Part shown: positions 7,841 through 15,539 of the stretch, piece after piece | Layout of the letters: every line of letters begins with the position of its first letter | Numbering within the stretch: position 1 is the stretch's first letter | DNA from: Gaiellales bacterium | GTDB taxonomy: Bacteria > Actinomycetota > Thermoleophilia > Gaiellales > JAICJC01 | DNA: 62,035 nucleotides | Direction: 5' to 3' | Assembly: GCA_036273515.1 (NCBI GenBank) | Contig: DASUHM010000055.1 | Coordinates: 1 to 62,035 of the forward strand | The notes under the pieces: model-generated | Databases searched by the model: none | What the model saw: the letters and a program-made list of their open reading frames with translations, nothing else | Told to the model about the DNA's origin: nothing | Made by a program: the position numbers and the translations under genes

Positions 7841-7877
7841 TTGAATTCTGCGCGTTTCTTGCGTAAAGTCGCTCGAT
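7841..7877 (+). promoter_or_regulatory. Promoter of the SIS isomerase/ABC transporter operon
   Basis: TTGAAT (7841-7846), a 17-base spacer and TAAAGT (7864-7869) form a good sigma-70-like promoter. The ATG follows eight bases after the -10 box, so transcription would start on or next to the start codon. The spacer holds CGTTTCT (7853-7859), a heptamer also found in the divergent promoter at 23509-23546, making it a candidate DeoR half-site. Confidence 0.6.
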
Positions 7878-8750
7878 ATGAGCGCAACCGTGCACGAGCT
7901 GACCAGCCAGCCGACGCTCTGGCGCCACGCGGCTGGGCTCGAGCCGGATCCCGCGCTCCCCGCCCACGGTCTGAGGGTGGCCGTCGTCGGCTGCGGCACC
8001 TCGCTCTACATCGCCCAGGCATACGCCCGCTCGCGCGAGGAGGCCGGGCACGGCGAGACCGACGCGTTCGCCGCCTCGGAGTTCCCCGCCGGCCGCGCCT
8101 ACGACGCGGTGCTCGCGCTCTCGCGCTCGGGCACGACGACCGAGGTGCTCGTGGCGCTCGAGCGGCTCGGCTCCGGCACGCCGACCGTGGCGGTCACGGC
8201 GCTCGCGGACAGCCCGCTCGCGGAGGCGGCGGCCGCCACCGTGGTGCTCGCCTTCGCCGACGAGCGCTCCGTCGTCCAGACCCGCTTTGCGACGACGGCG
8301 CTCGTCTACCTGCGCGCACATCTCGGCGTCGACCCGGCCGCGGCCGCGGACGCCGCCGAGGTCGTCCTGACCGACCCGCTGCCGGTCGACCCGACCGGCT
8401 TCGACCGCTTCCACTTCCTCGGCTACGGGTGGACGGTCGGCCTGGCCGCCGAGGCGGCCCTCAAGCTGCGCGAGGCCGGGCGGGCGTGGACCGAGTCCTA
8501 CCCGGCGATGGAGTACCGGCACGGCCCGATCGCGACCGCCGACACGCGGACCCTCGTCGTCGCGTTCGACCCGCTCGACGCCGCCCTCGCGGGCGACATC
8601 CGGGCGACCGGCGCCCGCCTCCTCGACGCCGGGCCGGAGCCGCTGGCGACGCTGGTGATGTGCCAGCGGCTCGCGGTCGAGCTCGCCGTCGCCCGCGGCT
8701 TCGACCCGGACACCCCCCGCAACCTCACACGATCGGTGGTGCTCACATGA
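7878..8750 (+). CDS. SIS-domain sugar-phosphate isomerase/deaminase (AgaS/GlmS-C/FrlB type)
   Basis: A 290-residue protein with two SIS domains. The first has VVGCGTSLYIAQAYARS and SRSGTTTEVLVAL (the phosphosugar-binding Ser/Thr loop); the second has FLGYGWTVGLAAEAALKLREAG and PAMEYRHGPIA, where the x-RHGP motif is the mark of GlmS/AgaS-type isomerases. Such enzymes isomerise or deaminate 6-phospho amino sugars, for example galactosamine-6-phosphate to tagatose-6-phosphate in AgaS. The operon context (ABC importer; kinases and LacD-like aldolase at 21-23.5 kb) fits amino-sugar catabolism. It is shorter than E. coli AgaS. The product overlaps the next gene by ATGA. Confidence 0.85.
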   Translation: MSATVHELTSQPTLWRHAAGLEPDPALPAHGLRVAVVGCGTSLYIAQAYARSREEAGHGETDAFAASEFPAGRAYDAVLALSRSGTTTEVLVALERLGSGTPTVAVTALADSPLAEAAAATVVLAFADERSVVQTRFATTALVYLRAHLGVDPAAAADAAEVVLTDPLPVDPTGFDRFHFLGYGWTVGLAAEAALKLREAGRAWTESYPAMEYRHGPIATADTRTLVVAFDPLDAALAGDIRATGARLLDAGPEPLATLVMCQRLAVELAVARGFDPDTPRNLTRSVVLT

Positions 8751-10024
8751 GACGTCGGCTAGTCCTCGCGACCGCGCTCGTCGCGGCGCTCTCCCTCGCC
8801 GCAGGCTGCGGCGGCGGCTCCGGCGGGTCGAGCGGCGGGCGGGTGAACATCGTGCTCTGGCACGGCTACGTCGACACCGAGGGCAAGGCGATCACCGCCG
8901 CCGCCGCCCTCTTCAACAAGACGCATCCGAAGATCCACATCACCATCCAGAACTACGGCAACTCCGACTATGCGCTCCAGAAGGTGCTGACCGCGATCCG
9001 CGGCGGCAGCTACCCCGACATCGTCTACCTGTACGGCTCGTGGGCCGCGAACGTCGCCCGCACGCCGCACGCCGTCGACCTCGCGCCGATGATCAAGTCC
9101 GACCCGTCGATCCGCTGGAACGACTTCTGGCCGGCAGAGCGGCAGGCGGTGACGGTGGGGGACAAGATCATCGGCGTCCCCGCGCTCGTCGACAACCTGG
9201 CGCTCGTCTACAACAAGACGCTCTTCCGCCAGGCCGGCATCCCGTATCCGACGGCGAGCTGGACGTGGGCCGATCTCCGGGCCGCCGCCAAGAGGCTGAC
9301 GAACCCCTCGGCGAAGCAGTTCGGCTGGGCGTATGTGAACGACGCCAGCGAGGACACCGTCTGGCGCTTCGACGCGCTCCTCTGGCAGGCCGGCGGGGAC
9401 ATCCTGACGCCCGACGACAAGCACGCGGCGTTCAACTCCCCGGCGGGCGTCAAGGCGGCGACCCTGCTCCAGCAGATGGCCACCGTCGACCACTCCATCT
9501 ACCTCGACAGCGGCAACGACAACTACGCCAACCTGTTCAACTCCGGCAAGATCGGCATGCTCTTCACCGGGCCCTGGGATCTGTCGCAGTTCCCCGACGC
9601 CGACTACGGCGTGCAGATCCTGCCCGGCGACGTGAACCACCAGACGATCTCCGGCCCCGACCAGTGGGTGATGCTCGACAACGGCGACGCCCGCACGAAG
9701 GCGGCCTGGACGTTCCTGAAGTGGTTCACGTCGCCCACCGAGGCGATGCGCTGGTCGCTCGCGACCGGTGACCTGCCGATCCGCGCGTCCGAGACGAAGC
9801 TGCCGGCCTACCAGGCCTACGTGAAGAAGTACAAGGGCATCTCGACATTCGTCCAGAACGAGGCGAACGCGCTCAAGGCGCGGCCGGTGCTCGTGGACTA
9901 CAACGAGATCTCGCAGGCGATGGGTCAGGCGATCCAGGCGGTGCTGCTCGGGAAGGCCCAGCCGAAACAGGCGCTCGACCAGGCGGCCGCCGAGGTGAAC
10001 CAGGTGCTGGCGCAGGGAGGGTGA
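8747..10024 (+). CDS. ABC transporter sugar-binding lipoprotein
   Basis: A 425-residue extracellular solute-binding protein of the carbohydrate uptake family 1. The signal peptide MRRRLVLATALVAALS ends in the lipobox LAAGC (Cys21), so it is lipid-anchored on the outer face of the membrane. The mature part begins VNIVLWHGY, followed by typical PDIVYLYGSW and IIGVPALVDNLALVYNKTLF segments and a FTGPWDLSQFP hinge motif. It delivers oligosaccharides or sugars to the permease pair encoded next. Its ATG overlaps the isomerase stop (ATGA) and its TGA overlaps the next start (GTGA). Confidence 0.92.
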   Translation: MRRRLVLATALVAALSLAAGCGGGSGGSSGGRVNIVLWHGYVDTEGKAITAAAALFNKTHPKIHITIQNYGNSDYALQKVLTAIRGGSYPDIVYLYGSWAANVARTPHAVDLAPMIKSDPSIRWNDFWPAERQAVTVGDKIIGVPALVDNLALVYNKTLFRQAGIPYPTASWTWADLRAAAKRLTNPSAKQFGWAYVNDASEDTVWRFDALLWQAGGDILTPDDKHAAFNSPAGVKAATLLQQMATVDHSIYLDSGNDNYANLFNSGKIGMLFTGPWDLSQFPDADYGVQILPGDVNHQTISGPDQWVMLDNGDARTKAAWTFLKWFTSPTEAMRWSLATGDLPIRASETKLPAYQAYVKKYKGISTFVQNEANALKARPVLVDYNEISQAMGQAIQAVLLGKAQPKQALDQAAAEVNQVLAQGG

Positions 10025-10911
10025 GGCCCGGCCGCCGCATCCTCGGCTCCGAGCACCTCGCCGGCTGGATCTTCGTCCTGCCGGCGACCGTCCTGATCGT
10101 CCTCTTCGGGATCATCCCGATCGGCTGGGTGGTGCTGCTCTCGCTGCAGCACAACGACCTGCTGGCGGCGCCGACGTGGGCCGGCCTCTCGAACTACCGC
10201 GAGCTCGCGCACGACCCGGAGTTCCGTGACTCCGTCCGCCGCACCATCGTCTACACGGTGCTCTTCGTGCCGATCTCGGTCGGCGGGGCGCTGGCCGTCG
10301 CGCTCCTCTTGCACTCCGAGATCCGCTTCAACCGCTTCTACCGCACGGCGGTGTTCGTGCCGGTGGCGACCTCGACGGTGGCGACGGGGATCCTCTTCAA
10401 CTGGCTCCTCGACCCCACGTACGGGATCGCAAACTACCTGCTCGGCAAGGTCGGCCTGGGGCCGTACGGGTTCTTCCAGGATCCTGACCAGGCGCTCTAC
10501 GCGATCGTGGCGATGACGGTGTGGGGGTGGCTCGGCTTCGACGTGATCATCTATCTGGCCGCGCTGCAGGGCATCCCCGCCGACGTGCTCGAGGCCGCGG
10601 CCCTGGACGGCGCGACCCGGTGGGGGACGTTCCGGCACGTCGTCCTGCCGCTCCTCTCCCCGGCCACGCTCTTCCTGGTCGTGTGGTCGACGATCAACGC
10701 GCTGCAGGTGTTCGACGAGATCTATGTGACGACCCGAGGTGGGCCGCTGCAGGCGACGACGGTGCTCGTGTACGAGCTCTACAACCAGGCGTTCGCGCTC
10801 TTCCACGCCGGCTACGCGGCCGCGATCGCGCTCGTGCTCTTCCTGATCACGCTCGTCTTCTCGGTGATCCAGCTGTGGGTGGGGAACCGGCGGGTGCACT
10901 ACTCGTCATGA
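10021..10911 (+). CDS. Sugar ABC transporter permease (MalF/UgpA type)
   Basis: A 296-residue integral membrane protein with about six transmembrane segments (for example WIFVLPATVLIVLFGIIPIG and the final ALVLFLITLVFSVIQLWVG). The cytoplasmic EAA loop reads EAAALDGATRWGTFRHVVLP, which docks on the ATPase. It pairs with the next permease to import a carbohydrate delivered by the lipoprotein upstream. The GTG start is set by the GTGA overlap with the binding-protein gene. Confidence 0.92.
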   Translation: MRPGRRILGSEHLAGWIFVLPATVLIVLFGIIPIGWVVLLSLQHNDLLAAPTWAGLSNYRELAHDPEFRDSVRRTIVYTVLFVPISVGGALAVALLLHSEIRFNRFYRTAVFVPVATSTVATGILFNWLLDPTYGIANYLLGKVGLGPYGFFQDPDQALYAIVAMTVWGWLGFDVIIYLAALQGIPADVLEAAALDGATRWGTFRHVVLPLLSPATLFLVVWSTINALQVFDEIYVTTRGGPLQATTVLVYELYNQAFALFHAGYAAAIALVLFLITLVFSVIQLWVGNRRVHYSS

Positions 10912-11726
10912 GGATGCGGCTCCCGTTCAGCCCGCGCCACCTGGCGCTCGTCCCGATCTCGGCGCTGATGCTGCTGCCGCTCGTCTGGATGTTCGTCACG
11001 TCGGTGGAGACGCTTGACCAGACGCGCCACTTCCCGCCGACGCTGATCCCGTCGGGCATCCACTGGAGCAACTACTCGGAGGCGTGGAACCAGGCGCCGT
11101 TCGGGCGGTTCTTCGTGAACAGCCTGATCGTCACCGGCACGGCCGTGGCCAGCAACCTGCTCTTCTGCAGCCTGGCCGGCTACGCGTTTGCGCGGCTGCG
11201 CTTCTTCGGCCGCGAGGCGCTCTTCATCGCGCTCCTGGCGACGCTGATGGTCCCGTTCCAGGTGATCATGATCCCGACGTTCCTGATCGTGCAGCACCTG
11301 GGCCTGGTCGACTCGCTGGGCGGCCTGATCGCCCCCAACCTGGTCACGCCATTTGGCATCTTCCTGCTGCGCCAGTTCTTCCGCACGCTCCCCGTCGACC
11401 TGGAGGAGGCGGCCCGGATCGACGGGTGCACGCGCCTGGGCGTGCTCTTCCGGATCGTGCTGCCGCTGTCGCTGCCCGCGCTCGCCACGCTCGGGATCGT
11501 CACGTTCCTGTGGACCTGGAACGACTTCCTGTGGCCGCTGATCGTGATCACGTCGACCGACCAGAGCACGGTGCAGCTCGGGCTCGCCTCGTTCCAGGGC
11601 GCCCACGACACGAAGTGGAACCTGCTCATGGCCGGCAACGTGATGGCGCTCGCGCCGATGCTGATCGTCTTCGTCGTCGCCCAGCGCTGGTTCGTGCGCT
11701 CCCTCGCCTCCACGGGGATCCGCTGA
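10908..11726 (+). CDS. Sugar ABC transporter permease (MalG/UgpE type)
   Basis: A 272-residue membrane protein, the second half of the translocation channel. The EAA loop is LEEAARIDGCTRLGVLFRIV, followed by LPLSLPALATLGIVTFLWTWNDFLWP-like segments (shown here in two parts) typical of MalG relatives. About six membrane helices are visible. Its ATG overlaps the previous stop (ATGA), and its own TGA shares an A with the ATPase ATG, so all four transporter genes are translationally coupled. Confidence 0.92.
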   Translation: MRMRLPFSPRHLALVPISALMLLPLVWMFVTSVETLDQTRHFPPTLIPSGIHWSNYSEAWNQAPFGRFFVNSLIVTGTAVASNLLFCSLAGYAFARLRFFGREALFIALLATLMVPFQVIMIPTFLIVQHLGLVDSLGGLIAPNLVTPFGIFLLRQFFRTLPVDLEEAARIDGCTRLGVLFRIVLPLSLPALATLGIVTFLWTWNDFLWPLIVITSTDQSTVQLGLASFQGAHDTKWNLLMAGNVMALAPMLIVFVVAQRWFVRSLASTGIR

Positions 11727-12745
11727 TGGCGAGAGTGGCGTTCGAGGCGGTGACGAAGGCGTTCCCGGGCGGGACGATCGCCGTCGACGCGCTCGACCTC
11801 GAGGTGGCGGACGGGGAGCTGATGGTGCTGGTCGGCCCGTCGGGCTGCGGCAAGTCGACGGCCCTGCGGATGATCGCGGGCCTCGAGCAGCCGACCGGGG
11901 GGACGATCCGGATCGGCGAGCGCGACGTGAACGGGCTCTCGCCGGGTGCGCGCGACGTCGCGATGGTCTTCCAGAGCTACGCGCTCTACCCGCACATGAC
12001 GGTGCGCCAGAACCTGGCGTTCCCGCTCTCGCGGCGGCGGATGGCGAAGGACGAGATCGCCCGCCGGGTGGCGGCGATGGCCGAGATGCTCGAGCTCGCG
12101 GAGCTGCTCGGCCGCAAGCCCGGCCAGCTTTCCGGCGGCCAGCGCCAGCGGGTGGCGATGGGCCGGGCGCTGATCCGCGAGCCGGTCGCGTTCCTGCTCG
12201 ACGAGCCGCTCTCGAACCTCGACGCCAAGCTGCGCACCGAGCTTCGGGCCGGGCTGAAGCGGCTGCACGCGCGGCTCGGCACGACCATGGTGTACGTCAC
12301 CCACGATCAGATCGAGGCGATGACGCTCGGCGACCGGATCGCGGTCATGAACCGGGGCCGGCTGCAGCAGGTGGGCAGCCCCGACGAGATCTACCGGACG
12401 CCCTGCAACCTGTTCGTGGCCCGCTTCGTCGGCAGCCCGGCGATGAACATCCTGCCGGGCGCCGTGGTGGGGCGCGGGGCGGAGGTGACCGCCGGCGTGC
12501 GCCCCGAGGCGATGCAGCGGGCGGGCGACGTCGCGGACGGCATCCCGCTCGAGGTGGTCGTCGAGGTGGTGGAGCCGCTCGGGAGCGACGTCTTCGTGCA
12601 CGGCCGTGCGGGCGCCGACGAGGTGGTCGCCCGCCTGCCCGGCAACGTCCACGTCAGCCCCGGCGACCGACTCCCGCTCGCGATCGACCCCGCCGACCTG
12701 CATCTGTTCGACCGCGAGACCGAGCAGCGCCTGGGGGAGGGATAA
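11726..12745 (+). CDS. Sugar ABC transporter ATPase (MalK/MsmX/UgpC type)
   Basis: A 339-residue ATPase: Walker A GPSGCGKST, Q-loop VFQSYALYPHMT, signature LSGGQRQRV, Walker B VAFLLDEPLSNLD and switch His in YVTHDQIEA. After residue about 240 comes the OB-fold regulatory domain typical of MalK-type carbohydrate importers (GVRPEAM). It energises uptake through the two permeases upstream. Presence of a dedicated ATPase gene means this importer is complete (binding protein, two permeases, ATPase). A perfect 15-base-pair hairpin follows the stop codon at once. Confidence 0.93.
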   Translation: MARVAFEAVTKAFPGGTIAVDALDLEVADGELMVLVGPSGCGKSTALRMIAGLEQPTGGTIRIGERDVNGLSPGARDVAMVFQSYALYPHMTVRQNLAFPLSRRRMAKDEIARRVAAMAEMLELAELLGRKPGQLSGGQRQRVAMGRALIREPVAFLLDEPLSNLDAKLRTELRAGLKRLHARLGTTMVYVTHDQIEAMTLGDRIAVMNRGRLQQVGSPDEIYRTPCNLFVARFVGSPAMNILPGAVVGRGAEVTAGVRPEAMQRAGDVADGIPLEVVVEVVEPLGSDVFVHGRAGADEVVARLPGNVHVSPGDRLPLAIDPADLHLFDRETEQRLGEG

Positions 12746-12747
12746 CC

Positions 12748-12782
12748 GGGGCCAGGCCCCGTCGCGAACGGGGCCTGGCCCC
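12748..12782 (+). terminator. Perfect 15-bp hairpin after the ABC operon
   Basis: Arms 12748-12762 and 12768-12782 are exact reverse complements around a five-base loop, starting three bases after the ATPase stop codon. There is no T-tract, so it may be a processing or factor-assisted terminator. It shares the GGGG...CCCC style of other end-of-gene palindromes in the window. Confidence 0.7.
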
Positions 12783-12809
12783 TGGTAGTCCCGCGATAGA
12801 CTGGCGGCC

Positions 12810-13253
12810 ATGAAGCGCTGGGATCTGACGTCGCTGCCGCCGTCCAGCGAGAAGCGCACGCCGCGGGCGCCGCGCGACGCCGATCGGGTGCCCCGCCGCG
12901 ACGGCCAGATCCCGCGGGTGCTCTTCAGCGCGCCCGAGTGCCGTGCGGTTGCGATCGAGCTGGCGGCGGGCGAGGCCATGGGCGACCACCACGTCCGCGA
13001 GCGGGCGGTCGTGCACGTGGCGTCCGGCCGGGTCGAGATCGAGGCGTCGGGGGAGTCCGCCGAGTGCGGGCCGGGCACGCTCGTCACGTTCGATCCGCAC
13101 GAGACGCACAGGGTGCGCGCCCTCGCCGACTCGATGTTGCTCCTGGTGCTCGCGCCGTGGCCGGCCGCCGAGCACTACACCGACGCCGAGACGGCCCACG
13201 CCCAGGAGCTGCCGGCGCACGCGTTCGTGCCGCCGCTCCCCGGAGGCAGCTGA
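12810..13253 (+). CDS. Cupin-domain protein
   Basis: A 147-residue single-domain cupin. Metal-site residues are visible in GEAMGDHHVRERAVVHVASG (G-x5-H-x-H-like motif 1) and in the second motif PGTLVTFDPHETHRV (P-x4-...H). Cupins of this size are enzymes or sensors of small acids or sugars; the activity here is unknown. A TAGACT -10 box (12797-12802) ends seven bases before the ATG, so the transcript is probably leaderless and separate from the ABC operon. It sits between the sugar operon and the TDT/nar block. Confidence 0.8.
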   Translation: MKRWDLTSLPPSSEKRTPRAPRDADRVPRRDGQIPRVLFSAPECRAVAIELAAGEAMGDHHVRERAVVHVASGRVEIEASGESAECGPGTLVTFDPHETHRVRALADSMLLLVLAPWPAAEHYTDAETAHAQELPAHAFVPPLPGGS

Positions 13254-13262
13254 CGGGCCTTG

Positions 13263-13295
13263 CCCGCCGGAAGGGGTCTGACCCCTTTTGGCGGG
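13263..13295 (+). repeat. GGGGTCTGACCCC-type palindrome in an extended hairpin
   Basis: The 17-base core 13271-13287 is a perfect palindrome around a single central base, embedded in a longer stem (CCCGCC at 13263-13268 pairing with GGCGGG at 13290-13295, joined by two G-U pairs in RNA). It lies 10 bases after the cupin stop and just before the TDT start, and would act as a terminator with a short T-run. The same core occurs at 20862 and 45046. Confidence 0.75.
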
Positions 13296-13309
13296 GTCTG
13301 CCGGCGGCG

Positions 13310-14266
13310 GTGCCGCCCGCGTCCGGCGCGGTCGTCATGGGCACCGCCATCCTCTCGGTCGACCTCACGATCGACGGTCACGAGACCCTGTCGCGCGCGT
13401 TGTTCGGGGTCGCCGCCGCGGTCTGGGTCGGGCTGGCCGGGCTGCTGGCCGGCCGCGTCCTTCGCGACCGGCCGCGCCTCCGACACGAGGCGACATCGCC
13501 GGCGGCGCTCACCGGCGTCGCCGGAACGGCCGTGCTGGGGGTGCGCATGGGGCTGCTCGGCTGGTACGGCGCCGCCGCCGCCCTGCACGCGGTCGCCCTG
13601 GTCCTGTGGCTCCTGCTCGTGCCTCCCGTCCTGCGGGGCTGGGCGACGCCGACGGTCGGCGTCTCGTTCGTCCTCGCCGTCTCGACCGAGTCGCTGGCCG
13701 TGCTGGCCGCGGTCGTCGCCGTCGGCGAGGACGCGGCCTGGCTCGCGGCCGCGGCGCTGATCCCGCTTGCCCTGGGCCTGGCCGCCTATCTGTTCGTCCT
13801 CGCACGCTTCGACCTGCGCCAGCTGCGCACCGGCCGCGGCGACCACTGGGTGGCGGGCGGCGCGCTCGCCATCGCCGCGCTTGCCTGCGGCCGGGTCGCC
13901 GAGGCGGCGCAGGCGCTGGCCCCGCTGCACGGCCTCGCGGACGGCCTGGGCACGGCCTCACTCGTCCTCTGGGCGGCCGCCCTCGCCTGGCTGCCGATCC
14001 TCGTCGCCGCCGAGCTGGCCGAGCCCCGGCTCGGCTACGACGCCCGCCGCTGGTCGACCGTCTTCCCGGTCGGGATGTACACGGCCTGCAGCTTCGTCGT
14101 CGGCAAGGTCGAGGGCGCCGGCGGCCTGGTCGACTTCGCCCGCGTCTGGATCTGGGTCGGGCTGGCCGTGTGGGCGCTCGTGGCGGCCGGGCTCGTGCGG
14201 CGAGCGCTGGCGATCTGGCGCGCGGGCGACGCGACGCGTCAGCGCCGGGCCGCGCCAGGCGCGTAG
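13310..14266 (+). CDS. TDT-family (tellurite-resistance/dicarboxylate transporter) membrane protein
   Basis: A 318-residue protein with about ten hydrophobic helices and the family hallmark near the N-terminus, PPASGAVVMGTAILSVDL, where relatives have P-A-S-F-x-x-V-M-(A/G)-T-G-I. GTG 13310 is chosen because it keeps this motif; ATG 13337 would cut into it. TDT proteins move malate, sulfite, chloride or similar anions (relatives TehA, Mae1, SLAC1). The link with nitrate reductase next door is positional only: the genes converge and overlap by 28 bases. No nitrate/nitrite transporter of the NarK type is present, so an anion-export role tied to denitrification is a guess. Confidence 0.75.
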   Translation: MPPASGAVVMGTAILSVDLTIDGHETLSRALFGVAAAVWVGLAGLLAGRVLRDRPRLRHEATSPAALTGVAGTAVLGVRMGLLGWYGAAAALHAVALVLWLLLVPPVLRGWATPTVGVSFVLAVSTESLAVLAAVVAVGEDAAWLAAAALIPLALGLAAYLFVLARFDLRQLRTGRGDHWVAGGALAIAALACGRVAEAAQALAPLHGLADGLGTASLVLWAAALAWLPILVAAELAEPRLGYDARRWSTVFPVGMYTACSFVVGKVEGAGGLVDFARVWIWVGLAVWALVAAGLVRRALAIWRAGDATRQRRAAPGA

Positions 14267-14940
14267 CGGCGCCGGTAGAGCACGTAGGGCCGGCCGAGGT
14301 ACTGGAACGGGATGCTCCACGCGTGCACGAGCCGGCTGAACGGCCAGAGCGCGTAGAGCACCCACGGCAGTGCCGCGTGCACCTGGTAGACGACCGGGGC
14401 GCCCGACATCAGCTCCGGCTGGGGGTCGTGGAACAGCGACCGGAACCAGGGCCCGACGCTCTGGCGGTAGTCGTAGCCGGGACCGAAGACGTTGTAGCCG
14501 ACCGCCTCGACGACGCCCAGGACGACGAGCACCGTGATGAGCGCGTAGACCACCACATCGGCGGTCGATGTCGTGACGCGCACGCGGGCGACCGAAGCAC
14601 GGCGGTAGATCAGGATCAGGAGCCCTACCAGGCAGACGATCCCGGCGATGCCGCCGCCGATGCCCGCCAGGTGGTGGTACGCCCGTTCGGAGATGCCGAG
14701 CGACCGTGTCGCGCTGGCGGGGACGAGGATGCCGGCGACGTGGCCGAGGATCACCGCGATCGCGCCCCAGTGGAACAGGTTCGAGCCCCACGCCAGCAGC
14801 CGGCTCTCGAGGATCTGGGTGGAGCGGCTCGTCCAGCCGAGCTGGTCGCGCCGGTAGCGCCACACGTGCCCGCCGAGGAAGAGCGCCGTCGCGACGTACG
14901 GCAGCACCAGCCACACGTAGGTGTCGGCCGCACCGCTCAC
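14239..14940 (-). CDS. narI: Respiratory nitrate reductase gamma subunit (cytochrome b)
   Basis: A 233-residue membrane protein with five transmembrane helices, beginning WLVLPYVATALFLGGHVWRY. Histidines for the two b haems are seen in GGHVWRY, FHWGAIAVILGH, and VYQVHAALPW / SRLVHAWSIP. It passes electrons from menaquinol to NarH. The GTG start at 14940 overlaps the narJ stop (GTGA). It is the last gene of the narGHJI operon. Confidence 0.92.
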   Translation of the reverse strand: MSGAADTYVWLVLPYVATALFLGGHVWRYRRDQLGWTSRSTQILESRLLAWGSNLFHWGAIAVILGHVAGILVPASATRSLGISERAYHHLAGIGGGIAGIVCLVGLLILIYRRASVARVRVTTSTADVVVYALITVLVVLGVVEAVGYNVFGPGYDYRQSVGPWFRSLFHDPQPELMSGAPVVYQVHAALPWVLYALWPFSRLVHAWSIPFQYLGRPYVLYRRRYAPGAARR

Positions 14941-15539
14941 CGCCGCGCCTCCATGGGCATGACCTCGGGCGGCGCGAACGGCTCCAGGCCGACGCGCTCG
15001 TCCGGCGGCCCTTCGGCCCCCAGCCGGGCGAGGCGGTCGCGCTCGATCCGGCCCAGCCCCGGCAGCGACGCGCACAGCACCTCGAGCGTGCACGCCCACG
15101 GGCTGGCCAGGTCGGCCAGGCGGGCGCGCAGCAGCTCGAGCGCCAGCCGGTGCTCGCGCAGGAGCGTCTCGCCGTATCCGGCGGGCGCGATCGCCGCGAA
15201 CTCGAGCAGCGCCGGCAGGTAGTCGGGCAGCTCGCCTTCGGCCAGGGGGAGGCCGGCGGCGGCGTAGAGCCGCTTCATCCGCAGGAGGGCCATGCCCCGC
15301 CGGCGGGTGTCTCCGTGGAGGTAGTACGTCAGGTGCAGGCCCGTGCGCCGGTCGAGGTCGAACGTCTCCACGTAGGCCGCCTGGCGGGCCGGGAGCGGCG
15401 TGCCCCGCCACCAGTCCCAGAAGGGGGCGAGGGTCGGGCCGCCGTCGCCGGCCACCTGGCCGAGCACGGCGTCGACCTCGGGCCGGGGGTAGTCGAGCAG
15501 GAGCGACAGCAGGCGGTGGGGGGCCGGCGCGCGCCTCAT
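14937..15539 (-). CDS. narJ: Nitrate reductase assembly chaperone
   Basis: A 200-residue TorD/NarJ-type chaperone that holds apo-NarG while the molybdenum cofactor is inserted. It shows the family segments LLDYPRPEVDAVLGQV, YVETFDLDRRTGLHLTYYLHGDTRRRG and LPDYLPALLEFAA. The D-R-R-x-G-L-H-L-T-Y-Y block is especially characteristic. It lies between narH and narI with four-base overlaps on each side. Confidence 0.92.
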   Translation of the reverse strand: MRRAPAPHRLLSLLLDYPRPEVDAVLGQVAGDGGPTLAPFWDWWRGTPLPARQAAYVETFDLDRRTGLHLTYYLHGDTRRRGMALLRMKRLYAAAGLPLAEGELPDYLPALLEFAAIAPAGYGETLLREHRLALELLRARLADLASPWACTLEVLCASLPGLGRIERDRLARLGAEGPPDERVGLEPFAPPEVMPMEARR